A stretch of 64,000 nt of DNA, taken from contig PCCY01000021.1 in assembly GCA_002731875.1 (NCBI GenBank), forward strand, positions 307,638 to 371,637, in the 5' to 3' direction. Each line of letters opens with the position of its first letter. The stretch's first letter is position 1. The notes below the pieces were generated by a model. The model did not search any database. It was not told where the DNA came from and saw nothing but the letters and a program-made list of their open reading frames with translations. Shown piece after piece: positions 16,764-25,487 of this stretch. This DNA is from Roseobacter sp. GTDB lineage: Bacteria > Pseudomonadota > Alphaproteobacteria > Rhodobacterales > Rhodobacteraceae. Made by a program: the position numbers and the translations under genes.

Positions 16764-17905
16764 GCAGTTTCCTTCGCTGTCGGCCGCGTGAGTTCGACCA
16801 GGATATCCATCACGATCGCAGAGGCGAGCGCCAGAATAACGGTGGGCAGCGCCCCCAACAAAATCAGGTCGGTCGCGGTTTGGTTCAGTCCCTGAAACAC
16901 GAACGTGCCAAAACCACCACCGCCGATCAGCCCGGCAATGACCGCTAGGCCGATGTTTTGCACCAACACGATACGCAGTCCTGTCAGGATGATCGGCAAG
17001 CCCAATGGCAGCTCTACCCGCAAAAGACGCTGTTGCTGCGTCATGCCCATGCCGCGGGCGGCTTCGACTGCGGCTGGGGGTGCTGATGCCAACCCGGCAA
17101 CGGTGTTGCCCACCACAGGAAGCAATGAATACAGCACCAAGGCCAGAAATGCGGGCGCAAACCCAATACCCGCAATCCCGATCGCTTGTGCGCCCGGGAC
17201 CGTGTGGCCCACCCAACCCAAAAGCGGGATCATCAGACCGAACATGGCAAGCGACGGAACCGTCTGCAAAAAGCTGAGTATCGGCAGAATAGCGGCACGC
17301 AATCCGGCGCGACGGTGCGACAAGATACCGACGGGAAATCCGATCACCGCCGCCGCACCAAGAGATCCGAAAGCCAACCCCAGATGGCGCAGAAATTCCC
17401 GATAAAAGGCGTCGCTCCGGGCGGAATATTCCCTGAGGATGGACAGGTCGGATAACAGACCGGACCACAAGACCGCACCCATCGCGCCGACAACCACGGC
17501 AAGCAATCCGCCGCGTGCCAACGGGCCGGGTGCCATCGCCAACAATGCATCCACCAACAGCAGCGAAAATATCGCGAACAAGAACCAAAAGCCCATGGCC
17601 GGTGACACTCTGGCGTATTCTCCGGCTTGATCAAGCAGCGCCGGTGCCCCCTGCATCAATAGCCACAGAACTCCAACCAGCCCCAACACCGCGCCACACA
17701 GACGAAGCCGCGCGAACCGTGCCGGCAGACCAAACGCAAGACCCAGCAAGACCGCCCCAACGCCGGGCCATGTCGCCACGGGGTCTGCGACGTTCCAAGA
17801 CATCACACCTTGGCCAGCAACAATCCGGTTGGCGGCCAATGTCATGAACGGCACCGTTAAGCTTAACAAACCAAGACCCGCAAACAGGACGCCCGGCGCA
17901 GACAA
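16760..17905 (-). CDS. yehY: Osmoprotectant/betaine ABC transporter permease (YehY-like, long)
   Basis: A 381-residue permease. The N-terminal half (about 1-165) adds several transmembrane segments, and the C-terminal half is a standard BPD permease domain with the EAA loop VEAARGMGMTQQQRLLRVEL. Length and order fit YehY. It starts 50 bases after the binding-protein stop and overlaps the ATPase gene by four bases. It forms the channel together with the short permease. Confidence 0.92.
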   Translation of the reverse strand: MSAPGVLFAGLGLLSLTVPFMTLAANRIVAGQGVMSWNVADPVATWPGVGAVLLGLAFGLPARFARLRLCGAVLGLVGVLWLLMQGAPALLDQAGEYARVSPAMGFWFLFAIFSLLLVDALLAMAPGPLARGGLLAVVVGAMGAVLWSGLLSDLSILREYSARSDAFYREFLRHLGLAFGSLGAAAVIGFPVGILSHRRAGLRAAILPILSFLQTVPSLAMFGLMIPLLGWVGHTVPGAQAIGIAGIGFAPAFLALVLYSLLPVVGNTVAGLASAPPAAVEAARGMGMTQQQRLLRVELPLGLPIILTGLRIVLVQNIGLAVIAGLIGGGGFGTFVFQGLNQTATDLILLGALPTVILALASAIVMDILVELTRPTAKETA

Positions 17906-17955
17906 CGCTACCCCGGACCCCCGTTCGTTTCGCTGGATGGACCCGGCGCGGGCAA

Positions 17956-18861
17956 TCAGTCCAGCACCCCGGCCTGGGTAAGATAGTCTCGCGCCACAGC
18001 TTCGGCCGGTTCACCGCCGACTTGGATACGGCCGTTAAGCTTCTGCAACGTTGCCATGTCCAATCCACCGAAAATCGGGTTCAGCACATCGGGTATGGAA
18101 GGATATTCCTTCAGCACCTCGGCACGCACGATCGGGGTCGGTTCATAGACCGGTTGCACGCCTTTATCGTCCTCCATCACCACCAGGCCCGTGGCCCCGA
18201 CACCGCCATCAGTACCATACACCATCGCGGCATTGACCCCTGAAGTGCCACGTGCCGCGGCCTGAATCGTGGCTGCGGTGTCCCCGCCGGACAGGATCAC
18301 GGTTTGATCCGGTGTCAGCGTGAAACCATAGGTAGACTGCATGGCGGGCAATACGGCCGGGGATGAAACAAATTCTGTCGAAGCCGCAAGCTTTATATTG
18401 CCGCCGCCAGACACCCAAGCGCCGAAATCCGACATGGTCGTCAGGTTGTTTTTCTCTGCAACCGGCCCAGTGACCGCGATCGCCCAAGTGTTGTTTGCGG
18501 GCGCAGAATCGAGCCACGTAACGTCGTTCTGTTTGCTATCCAGTTCGGCGGCTCTTGCATGGGCTGCCTTGGCGTCCTTCCAGACATCGCTATCGGCTTC
18601 GTTGAAGAAGAAGGCGGCGTTGCCGGTGTATTCAGGATAGATATCAATCTGCTTGGAAAGCAGGGCCTCGCGGACCACCTGTGTGCCGCCCAATTGCAAA
18701 CGACGTTCAACAGGAAGGCCGGCGTCTTCAAGCGCAAGCGCGATGATGTTGCCCAACAGCCCGCCTTCGGTATCAATCTTGGATGATACTGTTATTTCGG
18801 CTGCGGCCCCCGAAGCAAACAGCGTAGACAGTCCAACTGCGGCAATAATGCGTGTAATCAT
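17956..18861 (-). CDS. yehZ: Periplasmic substrate-binding protein of betaine/osmoprotectant ABC transporter (YehZ/OsmF-like)
   Basis: A 301-residue OpuAC-type binding protein. Residues 1-21 form a signal peptide ending ASGAAA, followed by EITVSSKIDTEGGLLGNI, the usual start of glycine-betaine/choline binding proteins. Motifs such as DIYPEYTGNAAFFF and TWLDSAPANNTWA are typical of the YehZ/OsmF and OpuCC group. It is the first gene of the four-gene operon, with a GAGGAG box before the ATG. Regulation is likely through the divergent LysR gene, and two 13-base repeats lie 50-85 bases upstream. Confidence 0.94.
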   Translation of the reverse strand: MITRIIAAVGLSTLFASGAAAEITVSSKIDTEGGLLGNIIALALEDAGLPVERRLQLGGTQVVREALLSKQIDIYPEYTGNAAFFFNEADSDVWKDAKAAHARAAELDSKQNDVTWLDSAPANNTWAIAVTGPVAEKNNLTTMSDFGAWVSGGGNIKLAASTEFVSSPAVLPAMQSTYGFTLTPDQTVILSGGDTAATIQAAARGTSGVNAAMVYGTDGGVGATGLVVMEDDKGVQPVYEPTPIVRAEVLKEYPSIPDVLNPIFGGLDMATLQKLNGRIQVGGEPAEAVARDYLTQAGVLD

Positions 18862-18911
18862 AATGGGTTGGCTCCTCGAATATGAGATTGAATAAATCGG
18901 TTTTCGGTACG

Positions 18912-18945
18912 ATTGATTATTAAGCTGGCACTATTGATTATTAAG
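18912..18945 (-). promoter_or_regulatory. Two direct 13-base repeats, 21 bases apart, upstream of the ABC operon
   Basis: ATTGATTATTAAG occurs at 18912-18924 and again, perfectly, at 18933-18945. The 21-base period equals two helical turns, so both copies face the same side of the DNA. They lie in the 290-base divergent region between yehZ and a LysR gene. This is a plausible operator; the binding protein is unknown. Confidence 0.45.
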
Positions 18946-19151
18946 GTAGCGGCCAAAGGGCCAAAGCCAAGACCAGAGTGTCCATCCGTCAGCAAATTTC
19001 TAACCCCCCATTAAATGCTCGATTGTTTCGGTGTTTCGCTGCCGCGAACGATCCGCACTAATACCTTCCTACTGTCTTACCACTGCCGTGATCCTGCCTG
19101 ATTTAGCCGACATACCGTTTCTCGAAACAGATGATTGAAAAGGGGACGGCA

Positions 19152-20057
19152 ATGGACCGCCTGACAGAAATGGAAGCATTCGCCACGGTTGTGGATCAGG
19201 GTGGCTTTACGGACGCCGCGAAAAAGATGGGAATATCAAAGTCTGCGGTTTCCAAGCATGTGTCCTCTCTCGAGGCGCGCTTGGGTGCGCGGCTTTTGAA
19301 CCGGACCACACGCAGGGTCAGCCCGACCGAGATCGGCCTTGCATACTATGACCGCGCCCGCCGTGTGCTGAACGACGCAGGCGAAGCCGATGCTTTGGTG
19401 ACGTCGATGCAGTCGGCACCCTCTGGCTTGCTACGGATTTCGGTCGCGACGGATTTCGGCGTAAATCATCTGTCCCCGGCATTGTCCGAATTTCTTTGCG
19501 ATTTTCCGGATATCACCGTCAACATGGTTTTGAATAACCGCTATGTCGAACTTATCAGTGAAGGGTTCGATATGGCTGTGCGCATCGGAGAGCTGGAAGA
19601 CAGCACGCTGCGGGCACGCAAGTTGACGGAAACCACCAAACGGATGATCGCCTCACCTGGTTATTTTGAAAGATATGGCCGGCCCGAAAAAATTGACGAT
19701 CTGAACAACCACAAACTGCTGCACTATTCGAACCAGTCCAGCGGCAATATGTGGAAGCTGACCTCCCCTTCAGGTGAAAAGCGTCAGGTGCGCACAGCCG
19801 GATGGCTTTCGGTCAATGACGGGCAGTCTTTGCTGAACGCCGCGATATCAGGGCTTGGCATCGCGTACCTTCCCAGTTTTCTGTATGCTGATGCGATGGA
19901 AAAGGGGCTGGTCGAAGACGCCATTCCGGATCTGCCGTTGGAAACCCAAGGGATTTACGCAGTTTATCCGCCCGGCCGATTCACCCAGCCCAAGGTCCGC
20001 GCCTTCATTGATTTCCTGGCTCACACTTTTGCCGACAAAGGTCCTACGGACTGGTGA
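19152..20057 (+). CDS. LysR family transcriptional regulator, divergent to the osmoprotectant ABC operon
   Basis: A 301-residue LysR-type regulator of the group with the N-terminus MDRLTEMEAFATVVDQGGFT. The winged helix-turn-helix is at about residues 1-60 (AKKMGISKSAVSKHVSSLEA), then the effector domain from about 88. The ATG at 19152 follows AAAAGGGGA; an upstream ATG at 19131 would add seven residues. Its divergent position suggests that it controls the YehZYXW-like operon, itself, or both. A strong intrinsic terminator follows the stop. Confidence 0.9.
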   Translation: MDRLTEMEAFATVVDQGGFTDAAKKMGISKSAVSKHVSSLEARLGARLLNRTTRRVSPTEIGLAYYDRARRVLNDAGEADALVTSMQSAPSGLLRISVATDFGVNHLSPALSEFLCDFPDITVNMVLNNRYVELISEGFDMAVRIGELEDSTLRARKLTETTKRMIASPGYFERYGRPEKIDDLNNHKLLHYSNQSSGNMWKLTSPSGEKRQVRTAGWLSVNDGQSLLNAAISGLGIAYLPSFLYADAMEKGLVEDAIPDLPLETQGIYAVYPPGRFTQPKVRAFIDFLAHTFADKGPTDW

Positions 20058-20108
20058 TTTTTCTCAACCCGACACCCCCTCGGTGAACTTGATCCGAACT
20101 TTCGATCA

Positions 20109-20143
20109 CCCCCGCTACCCATAGAGGTAGCGGGGGATTTTTT
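20109..20143 (+). terminator. Rho-independent terminator after the LysR gene
   Basis: CCCCCGCTACC (20109-20119) pairs perfectly with GGTAGCGGGGG (20126-20136) around a six-base loop. It is followed by A and seven T. It ends the LysR transcript a few bases before the convergent ompA-like gene. Confidence 0.92.
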
Positions 20144-20147
20144 GGGA

Positions 20148-21083
20148 TCAATTGTTGCGCGGTAACAGGACTGCTTCGACCCGCCGGTTGGCTTCGCGGC
20201 CTTGGGCGGTCAGGTTCGTCGCGATGGGTGCAAGATAGCCCATTCCATGGGCATCAAGCCGGTCGTTTGGCACCCCGTACTGCTGGACAAGACGCTGGCG
20301 CACCGATTCCGCGCGGCTTCGCGATAGTGCGATATTGGGTTCCAGCAGGCCAACGCTGTCGGTATGGCCAACCAAAACGACCTGGAACTCGGGCCTTGCC
20401 TTCAGAAAGGACGCAAGATTTTCAAGTGCGGCAAAGGTTTTATCACCCAACGAAGACGTGCCACTATCGAATTCAAGCGCAGACAACACCACGTGACCCC
20501 GATCCAGTAAAACTTGGGCAAAGCCGCTCGCGTCAGTCGCCTCCGCTGTGACTTCGACTTGGGGGGTGGCAGACGGGGCTCGGTCGCTCATGGGCACGTC
20601 GACTTGGATTATCTGTACATAAGCTGAAGAAGTTTCGGTGCTGGTCAGAACGGTCACGACATTTTCCGGCGCGTTCGTCGTGCCCTTGATAGCGGTGACA
20701 AACTGATAGCTGCGGATATCGACGTACATGTTCGGGGCGGGCAAAGTCTCTATCGCGAAGCGAAAGTCAAAGCCGCCGCAACTGTACGCATCACAGTCCA
20801 GAATGATGGTGTATCCCTCTGCCTCAAGCTGGCTGCGGATCGGGCGCATAATTTGCAAAGGAGTGGTCCCGGCGATCTCAATTTTCCAGGCGGATCGCCT
20901 GACGTCCCCCTCAATCCGAAGCGTCTGGATCGCGTTATCCTTAAAGACAGTGACCGGTGCGGCATAGATGTCTGGGGCAGTGTCTCTTTCTGCGGTCAGC
21001 CGCGCCGAAGGCGGCAAAGACAGTTCGACAGCGCCGCCCATGTTCGCCATCAGCAGCCAGAACAGGACAGTGCGCCAGATCAT
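20148..21083 (-). CDS. OmpA family protein with C-terminal peptidoglycan-binding domain
   Basis: A 311-residue exported protein. A signal peptide covers about residues 1-18. The N-terminal region (about 20-165) includes a Cys pair (CDAYSCGG). The C-terminal OmpA-like domain (about 195-307) has the motifs FDSGTSSLGDKTFAALENLA and VVLVGHTDSVG...LSRSRAESVRQRL, which bind diaminopimelate of peptidoglycan. No beta-barrel is evident, so it is probably a periplasmic or lipid-free cell-wall linker. It overlaps the AhpD-like gene start-to-stop by four bases. Confidence 0.9.
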   Translation of the reverse strand: MIWRTVLFWLLMANMGGAVELSLPPSARLTAERDTAPDIYAAPVTVFKDNAIQTLRIEGDVRRSAWKIEIAGTTPLQIMRPIRSQLEAEGYTIILDCDAYSCGGFDFRFAIETLPAPNMYVDIRSYQFVTAIKGTTNAPENVVTVLTSTETSSAYVQIIQVDVPMSDRAPSATPQVEVTAEATDASGFAQVLLDRGHVVLSALEFDSGTSSLGDKTFAALENLASFLKARPEFQVVLVGHTDSVGLLEPNIALSRSRAESVRQRLVQQYGVPNDRLDAHGMGYLAPIATNLTAQGREANRRVEAVLLPRNN

Positions 21084-21649
21084 CTGGATTGGGCGTGATA
21101 GGCGTCATTCGGGCGCATGTCCGTAGCGCTGGCGACGCGATTTGTCATGTTGAAGAACCCGGCCACCGACGCGATGTCAAAGATATCGCGATCCGAAAAC
21201 CCGACGTCCCGTAGTGCCTGACGGTCGGCTTCCGAGGTTTTGGCACTGGCCACCGTAAGGTTTTCCGCAAACGCCAGCATCGCTGCCTGACGCGCATCCA
21301 GGTCAGCGACGCGCCAGTTCATCACCATCTGTTCGCCCAGAATCGGGTTGCCCGACAGTTCTCGGACGGCCGCACCGTGCGCAGTCAGGCAATAGTAGCA
21401 TTTGTTCACGGACGACACGACGACTGCAATCATCTCGCGCTCGAGCTTGGACAGGTTTGAATCGCCTAGCATCAAGTCATTGTACATTGCGGTAAACGCG
21501 TTTAGCTTGTCGATATCAAAGGCATAGGCCCGCAGCACATTCGGAACCATGCCCAGCTTTTGCTGACATACATCAAAATATTTCTGGGTTACCTCGGGCA
21601 AAGGGTCGACCATGGGCAGGTTCAGGGCGGTGGGGGCGTCATGTGCCAT
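21080..21649 (-). CDS. Peroxidase-related AhpD-like (carboxymuconolactone decarboxylase family) protein
   Basis: A 189-residue AhpD-fold protein. The redox motif Cys84-Tyr-Tyr-Cys87 with His91 (NKCYYCLTAHG) lies in the typical EREMIAVVVSSVNKCYYCL context. This subgroup is annotated 'peroxidase-related enzyme' and probably reduces organic hydroperoxides or acts as a thiol disulfide relay. Start at 21649 with an AAGGAG box just upstream. Its position next to a GNAT gene and an ompA gene does not reveal a pathway. Confidence 0.9.
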   Translation of the reverse strand: MAHDAPTALNLPMVDPLPEVTQKYFDVCQQKLGMVPNVLRAYAFDIDKLNAFTAMYNDLMLGDSNLSKLEREMIAVVVSSVNKCYYCLTAHGAAVRELSGNPILGEQMVMNWRVADLDARQAAMLAFAENLTVASAKTSEADRQALRDVGFSDRDIFDIASVAGFFNMTNRVASATDMRPNDAYHAQSR

Positions 21650-21660
21650 AGGGCAACTCC

Positions 21661-22371
21661 TTAATCAGCAGACTGACGATAATGATAGTCACCTACATGG
21701 GCAAAGCCCAGACTTTGGTACAGGCGGTTGGCACCGACATTCGCCTTGGTGCAAAGAACCGCCAAGCGATCGGCACCCTGCCGTTCAGCCCAGAATGCCG
21801 CGCGACGCATCAACCATTTCGCGACGCCCTGCTGGCGCTGGTGCTCAAGAACTTCGACAGCATGCACCATGCAGACCCCATCATGGATCGCGGCGAATGC
21901 GACACCGCCGGGCATTTCGTTCCAGCGGGTCAGGATCGCCGTTTTGGTTTTGGCGCGGTGCATGACCTTGATACGTTCGGGGCCGATGCCGCCTTTGGCC
22001 CAGATTTCCAGCATGATCGCCAGCGGTTCCCAGATGTCAAAGGCCGTGACCCGAGGGATCGGCACGTCGGTCAGCTGTGCCACAGGGGCGACATACAGGT
22101 TGACCGGATCGACAATAGCATAGCCCCGCGCCGCAAGTTCGGCGTCCAGGGGGTCATCCCCGCTGCGGATCATGAACAACGGACGCTGACCCATCGCCCG
22201 CATCGACGTTTCGGCCTGTGCGATGTCGGCCTCGGGGGCTGCGATCGTTGCGGCTGACACGCGTTTGCCCCCGCCCTGTCCGTCGCGCAAGGTCCAACCG
22301 CCTTCGGTCCAGAGTCTTGCGGCGGGCCATGTGTGGTCGATGACCTGATAAAGCCGCTCCAGATAAGTCAA
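21661..22371 (-). CDS. GNAT family N-acetyltransferase
   Basis: A 236-residue acetyltransferase. The C-terminal GNAT fold holds the acetyl-CoA binding motif in VLEHQRQQGVAKWLMRRAAF (Q-x-x-G-V/I-A), then LAVLCTKANVGANRLYQSLG near the end. The N-terminal about 110 residues form a second, divergent GNAT-like half. It starts in an ATGA overlap with the CinA-like gene. The substrate is unknown. Confidence 0.87.
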   Translation of the reverse strand: MTYLERLYQVIDHTWPAARLWTEGGWTLRDGQGGGKRVSAATIAAPEADIAQAETSMRAMGQRPLFMIRSGDDPLDAELAARGYAIVDPVNLYVAPVAQLTDVPIPRVTAFDIWEPLAIMLEIWAKGGIGPERIKVMHRAKTKTAILTRWNEMPGGVAFAAIHDGVCMVHAVEVLEHQRQQGVAKWLMRRAAFWAERQGADRLAVLCTKANVGANRLYQSLGFAHVGDYHYRQSAD

Positions 22372-23087
22372 GGAAACACCTGTGCGAGCTTCGCCATAGC
22401 CGCGTCAACCTCGGCCTGATCATTGCCGCGGATCACGATATGCGCGCCGTATTTGCCGTCTTTCTGGAAGGGATACGACCCGATAGAGAGGTTGGGATAG
22501 GCGTTCGCCAACTCTCCCAACGGTCCGGCGATGTCGCCTTCGCCCCGTTCGATGCGATGGGTGGCGCTGATCAAGGGTGCACCACCGGTGAGGGTCGGCA
22601 AAACGCTGGCGACCATCGCCTCGAACACGGCAGGGACGCCGGCCATGACATAGACGTTTTCGAGTTTGAACCCCGGCGCGGCGGACACGGGGTTGTCGAT
22701 CAGCGTGGCATCATCGGGGATACGCGCCATGCGCAGACGGGCGATGTTCAGCTCTGTCGCGCTTTTGGCGTAATGTTCGGCCAGAATGGCACGGGCATCC
22801 TCGCGCACGTCGATATTCTTGTTAAAGGCCGCAGCAATGCAATCAGCGGTGATGTCGTCATGGGTCGGCCCGATGCCGCCGCTTGTGAAAACGCTGTCAT
22901 AGACCTTGGCCAATTGTTGCACGGCGGCGATGATGGTGCCGTTTTCATCCCCCACCACGCGCACCTCCTTAAGGTCGATCCCGACACGGGTCAACTGCCC
23001 CGCCAGATGGTGCATGTTTGAATCGCGGGTACGCCCCGACAGGATTTCATCGCCGATGACGATCATCGCAGCAGTGGGGTTGGGCAT
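22368..23087 (-). CDS. CinA N-terminal/MoaB-like (competence-damage inducible) domain protein
   Basis: A 239-residue stand-alone MoCF-type domain. Motifs are IGDEILSGRTRDSN at the start, VFTSGGIGPTHDDITAD and NPVSAAPGFKLENVYVMAGVP. Full CinA proteins add a C-terminal nicotinamide-nucleotide amidase domain of about 160 residues, which is missing here. Such short forms may have pyrophosphatase-type activity. AAGGAG seven bases before the ATG at 23087 sets the start. It is divergent from sfsA with 46 bases between. Confidence 0.9.
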   Translation of the reverse strand: MPNPTAAMIVIGDEILSGRTRDSNMHHLAGQLTRVGIDLKEVRVVGDENGTIIAAVQQLAKVYDSVFTSGGIGPTHDDITADCIAAAFNKNIDVREDARAILAEHYAKSATELNIARLRMARIPDDATLIDNPVSAAPGFKLENVYVMAGVPAVFEAMVASVLPTLTGGAPLISATHRIERGEGDIAGPLGELANAYPNLSIGSYPFQKDGKYGAHIVIRGNDQAEVDAAMAKLAQVFP

Positions 23088-23133
23088 GGCTGTCTCCTTG
23101 AGGGGCCGTTGATTGAGGTATAGGTCACACCCC

Positions 23134-23874
23134 ATGCGCTTTCAAACCGAACTTGTCCCCGCCCGCCTGATCCGCCGCTACAAACGGTTTCTGGCCGATT
23201 GTCAGCTTGAGGACGGCACCGAGGTGACGGCCCATTGCGCCAACCCCGGATCGATGATGGGGCTTGCCGACCCCGGCATGAAAATATGGCTCGAGCCGAA
23301 CGATGATCCCAAACGCAAGCTGAACTACGGCTGGCGGCTGGTTGACCACGAGAACGGACATTTCACCGGCGTCGACACCGCCCTGCCGAACCGCGCAGTC
23401 AGGGCAGCACTCGCCGATCGGAAAATCGGTCCGCTTGCCGCCTATGGCACCGTGCGCCCCGAGGTAAAGTACGGTGAAAATTCGCGAATCGACTTTCTGA
23501 TGACCGAGAAGGGCCTGCCGGATGCCTACGTCGAAGTGAAATCAGCGACCCTGTCGCGCACCGCAGGGCTGGTCGAGTTTCCCGATAGCGTAACCGCACG
23601 CGGTGCCAAACATCTGGCCGAACTGGCGCAAATGGCGCGCAGTGGGCACCGTGCCATACTGCTCTATCTGGTGCAGCGCACGGATTGCACCGCATTCTCA
23701 GTGGCCGCTGACATTGACCCGGCCTATGCGGCGGCCTTTGCCAGTGCAGGTGGCGCGGGGCTTGAAACTTTGGTCATCGGGACCCGGATCAGCCCCAAAG
23801 GCGTTGCACTTGCCGAACCCCTCGCCTTAATTGACCGACCTGACTGGCACTTGGCCGAAAGTCGCGATAGGTAA
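23134..23874 (+). CDS. sfsA: SfsA, DNA/RNA nuclease family
   Basis: A 246-residue SfsA protein. The start MRFQTELVPARLIRRYKRFL and the conserved segments TAHCANPGSMMGL and KYGENSRIDFLM...AYVEVKSATL are family hallmarks. The last part fits the PD-(D/E)XK-type core (D...E-V-K). SfsA was first linked to maltose regulation and has since been described as a nuclease. It is followed by map with 30 bases between, in the same direction. Confidence 0.96.
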   Translation: MRFQTELVPARLIRRYKRFLADCQLEDGTEVTAHCANPGSMMGLADPGMKIWLEPNDDPKRKLNYGWRLVDHENGHFTGVDTALPNRAVRAALADRKIGPLAAYGTVRPEVKYGENSRIDFLMTEKGLPDAYVEVKSATLSRTAGLVEFPDSVTARGAKHLAELAQMARSGHRAILLYLVQRTDCTAFSVAADIDPAYAAAFASAGGAGLETLVIGTRISPKGVALAEPLALIDRPDWHLAESRDR

Positions 23875-23904
23875 CTAGGAAATTATTTGTTGGAGATACC
23901 GGTG

Positions 23905-24720
23905 ATGAACGAACACCGAGGACGCCAGACCAAAGACGGCATTCGCATTTACGACCCCTCGGATTTCGCCGGTATGCACACCGCTGGCAAGCTGGCGGCG
24001 CAAATCCTTGATGACATCGCCGAACATGTCTTTGTCGGCCAGACTACCGGCGCGATCGACGGTGTAATCACGCAAATGGTCGAAGACGCAGGTGCAAAAT
24101 CTGCCACTATCGGCTATAAGGGATATCAGCACGCCAGCTGCATTTCGCTTAATCACGTGGTCTGTCACGGCATCCCCGGCGACAAAAAGCTCAAGGATGG
24201 GGACATCCTGAACATCGATGTCACTGTGATCGTCGACGGCTGGTTCGGCGACACATCGCGGATGTATGTGGCGGGCAAGCTGTCGCGCAAGTCCGAGAGG
24301 CTGATCGAAGTCACCCACGATGCGCTGATGCGCGGGATCGAAACGGTGAAGCCGGGCAATACCTTTGGCGATATCGGCCACGCCATTCAAAGCTTTGTCG
24401 AAGCTCACCGAATGAGCGTCGTCACCGATTTTTGCGGCCATGGGCTGGGGCGGGTATTTCACGCGCCGCCGAATGTGTTGCACTACGGTCGCCCCGGCAC
24501 CGGAGCTGTGCTGGAGCCGGGGATGTTTTTCACGATTGAACCGATGGTCAATCTGGGCCGCGCCGAAACCAAGGTGCTTGCCGATGACTGGACTGCCGTC
24601 ACCCGTGACAAATCACTGTCCGCCCAATTCGAACACTCCATCGGCGTCACCGAGACCGGGTTCGAGATATTTACCCTGTCACCGGGAAATATGTTCCACC
24701 CAACCTATAGCCGGGACTGA
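23905..24720 (+). CDS. map: Type I methionine aminopeptidase
   Basis: A 271-residue M24 metallopeptidase that removes the initiator methionine from nascent proteins. Metal ligands are visible in context: GDILNIDVTVIVDGWFGDTS (two Asp), the His in FCGHGLGRVFH, the Glu in FFTIEPMV and the Glu in QFEHSIGVTETGFEI. The ATG at 23905 is chosen; a TTG upstream is less likely. It ends just before the convergent pssA gene. Confidence 0.97.
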   Translation: MNEHRGRQTKDGIRIYDPSDFAGMHTAGKLAAQILDDIAEHVFVGQTTGAIDGVITQMVEDAGAKSATIGYKGYQHASCISLNHVVCHGIPGDKKLKDGDILNIDVTVIVDGWFGDTSRMYVAGKLSRKSERLIEVTHDALMRGIETVKPGNTFGDIGHAIQSFVEAHRMSVVTDFCGHGLGRVFHAPPNVLHYGRPGTGAVLEPGMFFTIEPMVNLGRAETKVLADDWTAVTRDKSLSAQFEHSIGVTETGFEIFTLSPGNMFHPTYSRD

Positions 24721-24725
24721 ACCCC

Positions 24726-25487
24726 TCAGGTCCGGCGTTTTATCATCTTTTGTTCGATGACGGCCCAGATGACGCTGCCGGCATAAGCAAAGCAGCAGAT
24801 AACCAGCGTCGCCCATGGGAAGCTGACCAGGCTTGCTATGAAGCCCGTAAAAAAGATCAGGAAATATGTAACGTTCGCCCGTGAAAAGCTGACCGACTTG
24901 AACGACCAGGTCGGGATGCGACTGACCATGACCCACCCCACCAGGACGATGTACAACGCTGTCAACGCATCGGGCATGGCCGCACCGGGACCGAAAGCAT
25001 ACGGCAGATAAATCGGGAGCATGACCAGCATCGCGCCCGCAGGCGAGGGTACGCCGGTAAAGTAGCCGCCATCATCCAGCGGATCCTTGGTGCGCGAATC
25101 TACGTTGAACCGGGCAAGCCGCATGACACAACAAATCGCGAAGACCAGCACGCTTAGCCAGCCGGCCCGGTAGAAATCCTGCAGCCCCCAAAAGTAAACG
25201 ACCAGCGGCGGCGCGACCCCGAAATTCACAAAATCGGCAAGGCTGTCGAGTTCGGCACCGATTTTACTGTCGCTCCCCAAATACCGCGCTGTACGCCCGT
25301 CCATCCCGTCCAGAATTGCCGCGACCGTGATCAGCATGACGGCGAGCGAGAATTTACCTTCGGCGGCAAAGCGGATCGCGGAAATCCCCGCGCAAATCGC
25401 CGCGATGGTCAGCATGTTGGGCAACAGCTGAAGCAGTGAGAATTCGGTCTTGCCTTTGTCAGCTGGAACGGGCGACTGATCGGTCAT
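24726..25487 (-). CDS. pssA: CDP-diacylglycerol--serine O-phosphatidyltransferase
   Basis: A 253-residue integral membrane enzyme making phosphatidylserine. The CDP-alcohol phosphatidyltransferase motif (DG-x2-AR-x8-G-x3-D-x3-D) reads DGRTARYLGSDSKIGAELDSLAD over about residues 65-87. Six to eight transmembrane segments follow. The gene directly follows psd (stop and start are adjacent), so phosphatidylserine synthesis and its decarboxylation to phosphatidylethanolamine are co-expressed. Confidence 0.96.
   Translation of the reverse strand: MTDQSPVPADKGKTEFSLLQLLPNMLTIAAICAGISAIRFAAEGKFSLAVMLITVAAILDGMDGRTARYLGSDSKIGAELDSLADFVNFGVAPPLVVYFWGLQDFYRAGWLSVLVFAICCVMRLARFNVDSRTKDPLDDGGYFTGVPSPAGAMLVMLPIYLPYAFGPGAAMPDALTALYIVLVGWVMVSRIPTWSFKSVSFSRANVTYFLIFFTGFIASLVSFPWATLVICCFAYAGSVIWAVIEQKMIKRRT

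Noticed and set aside
15828..17588. Apparent 586-residue fusion of an unknown N-terminus with an ABC ATPase
   Set aside because: The first 275 residues are an out-of-frame shadow of the upstream permease; the real ATPase starts at 16763.
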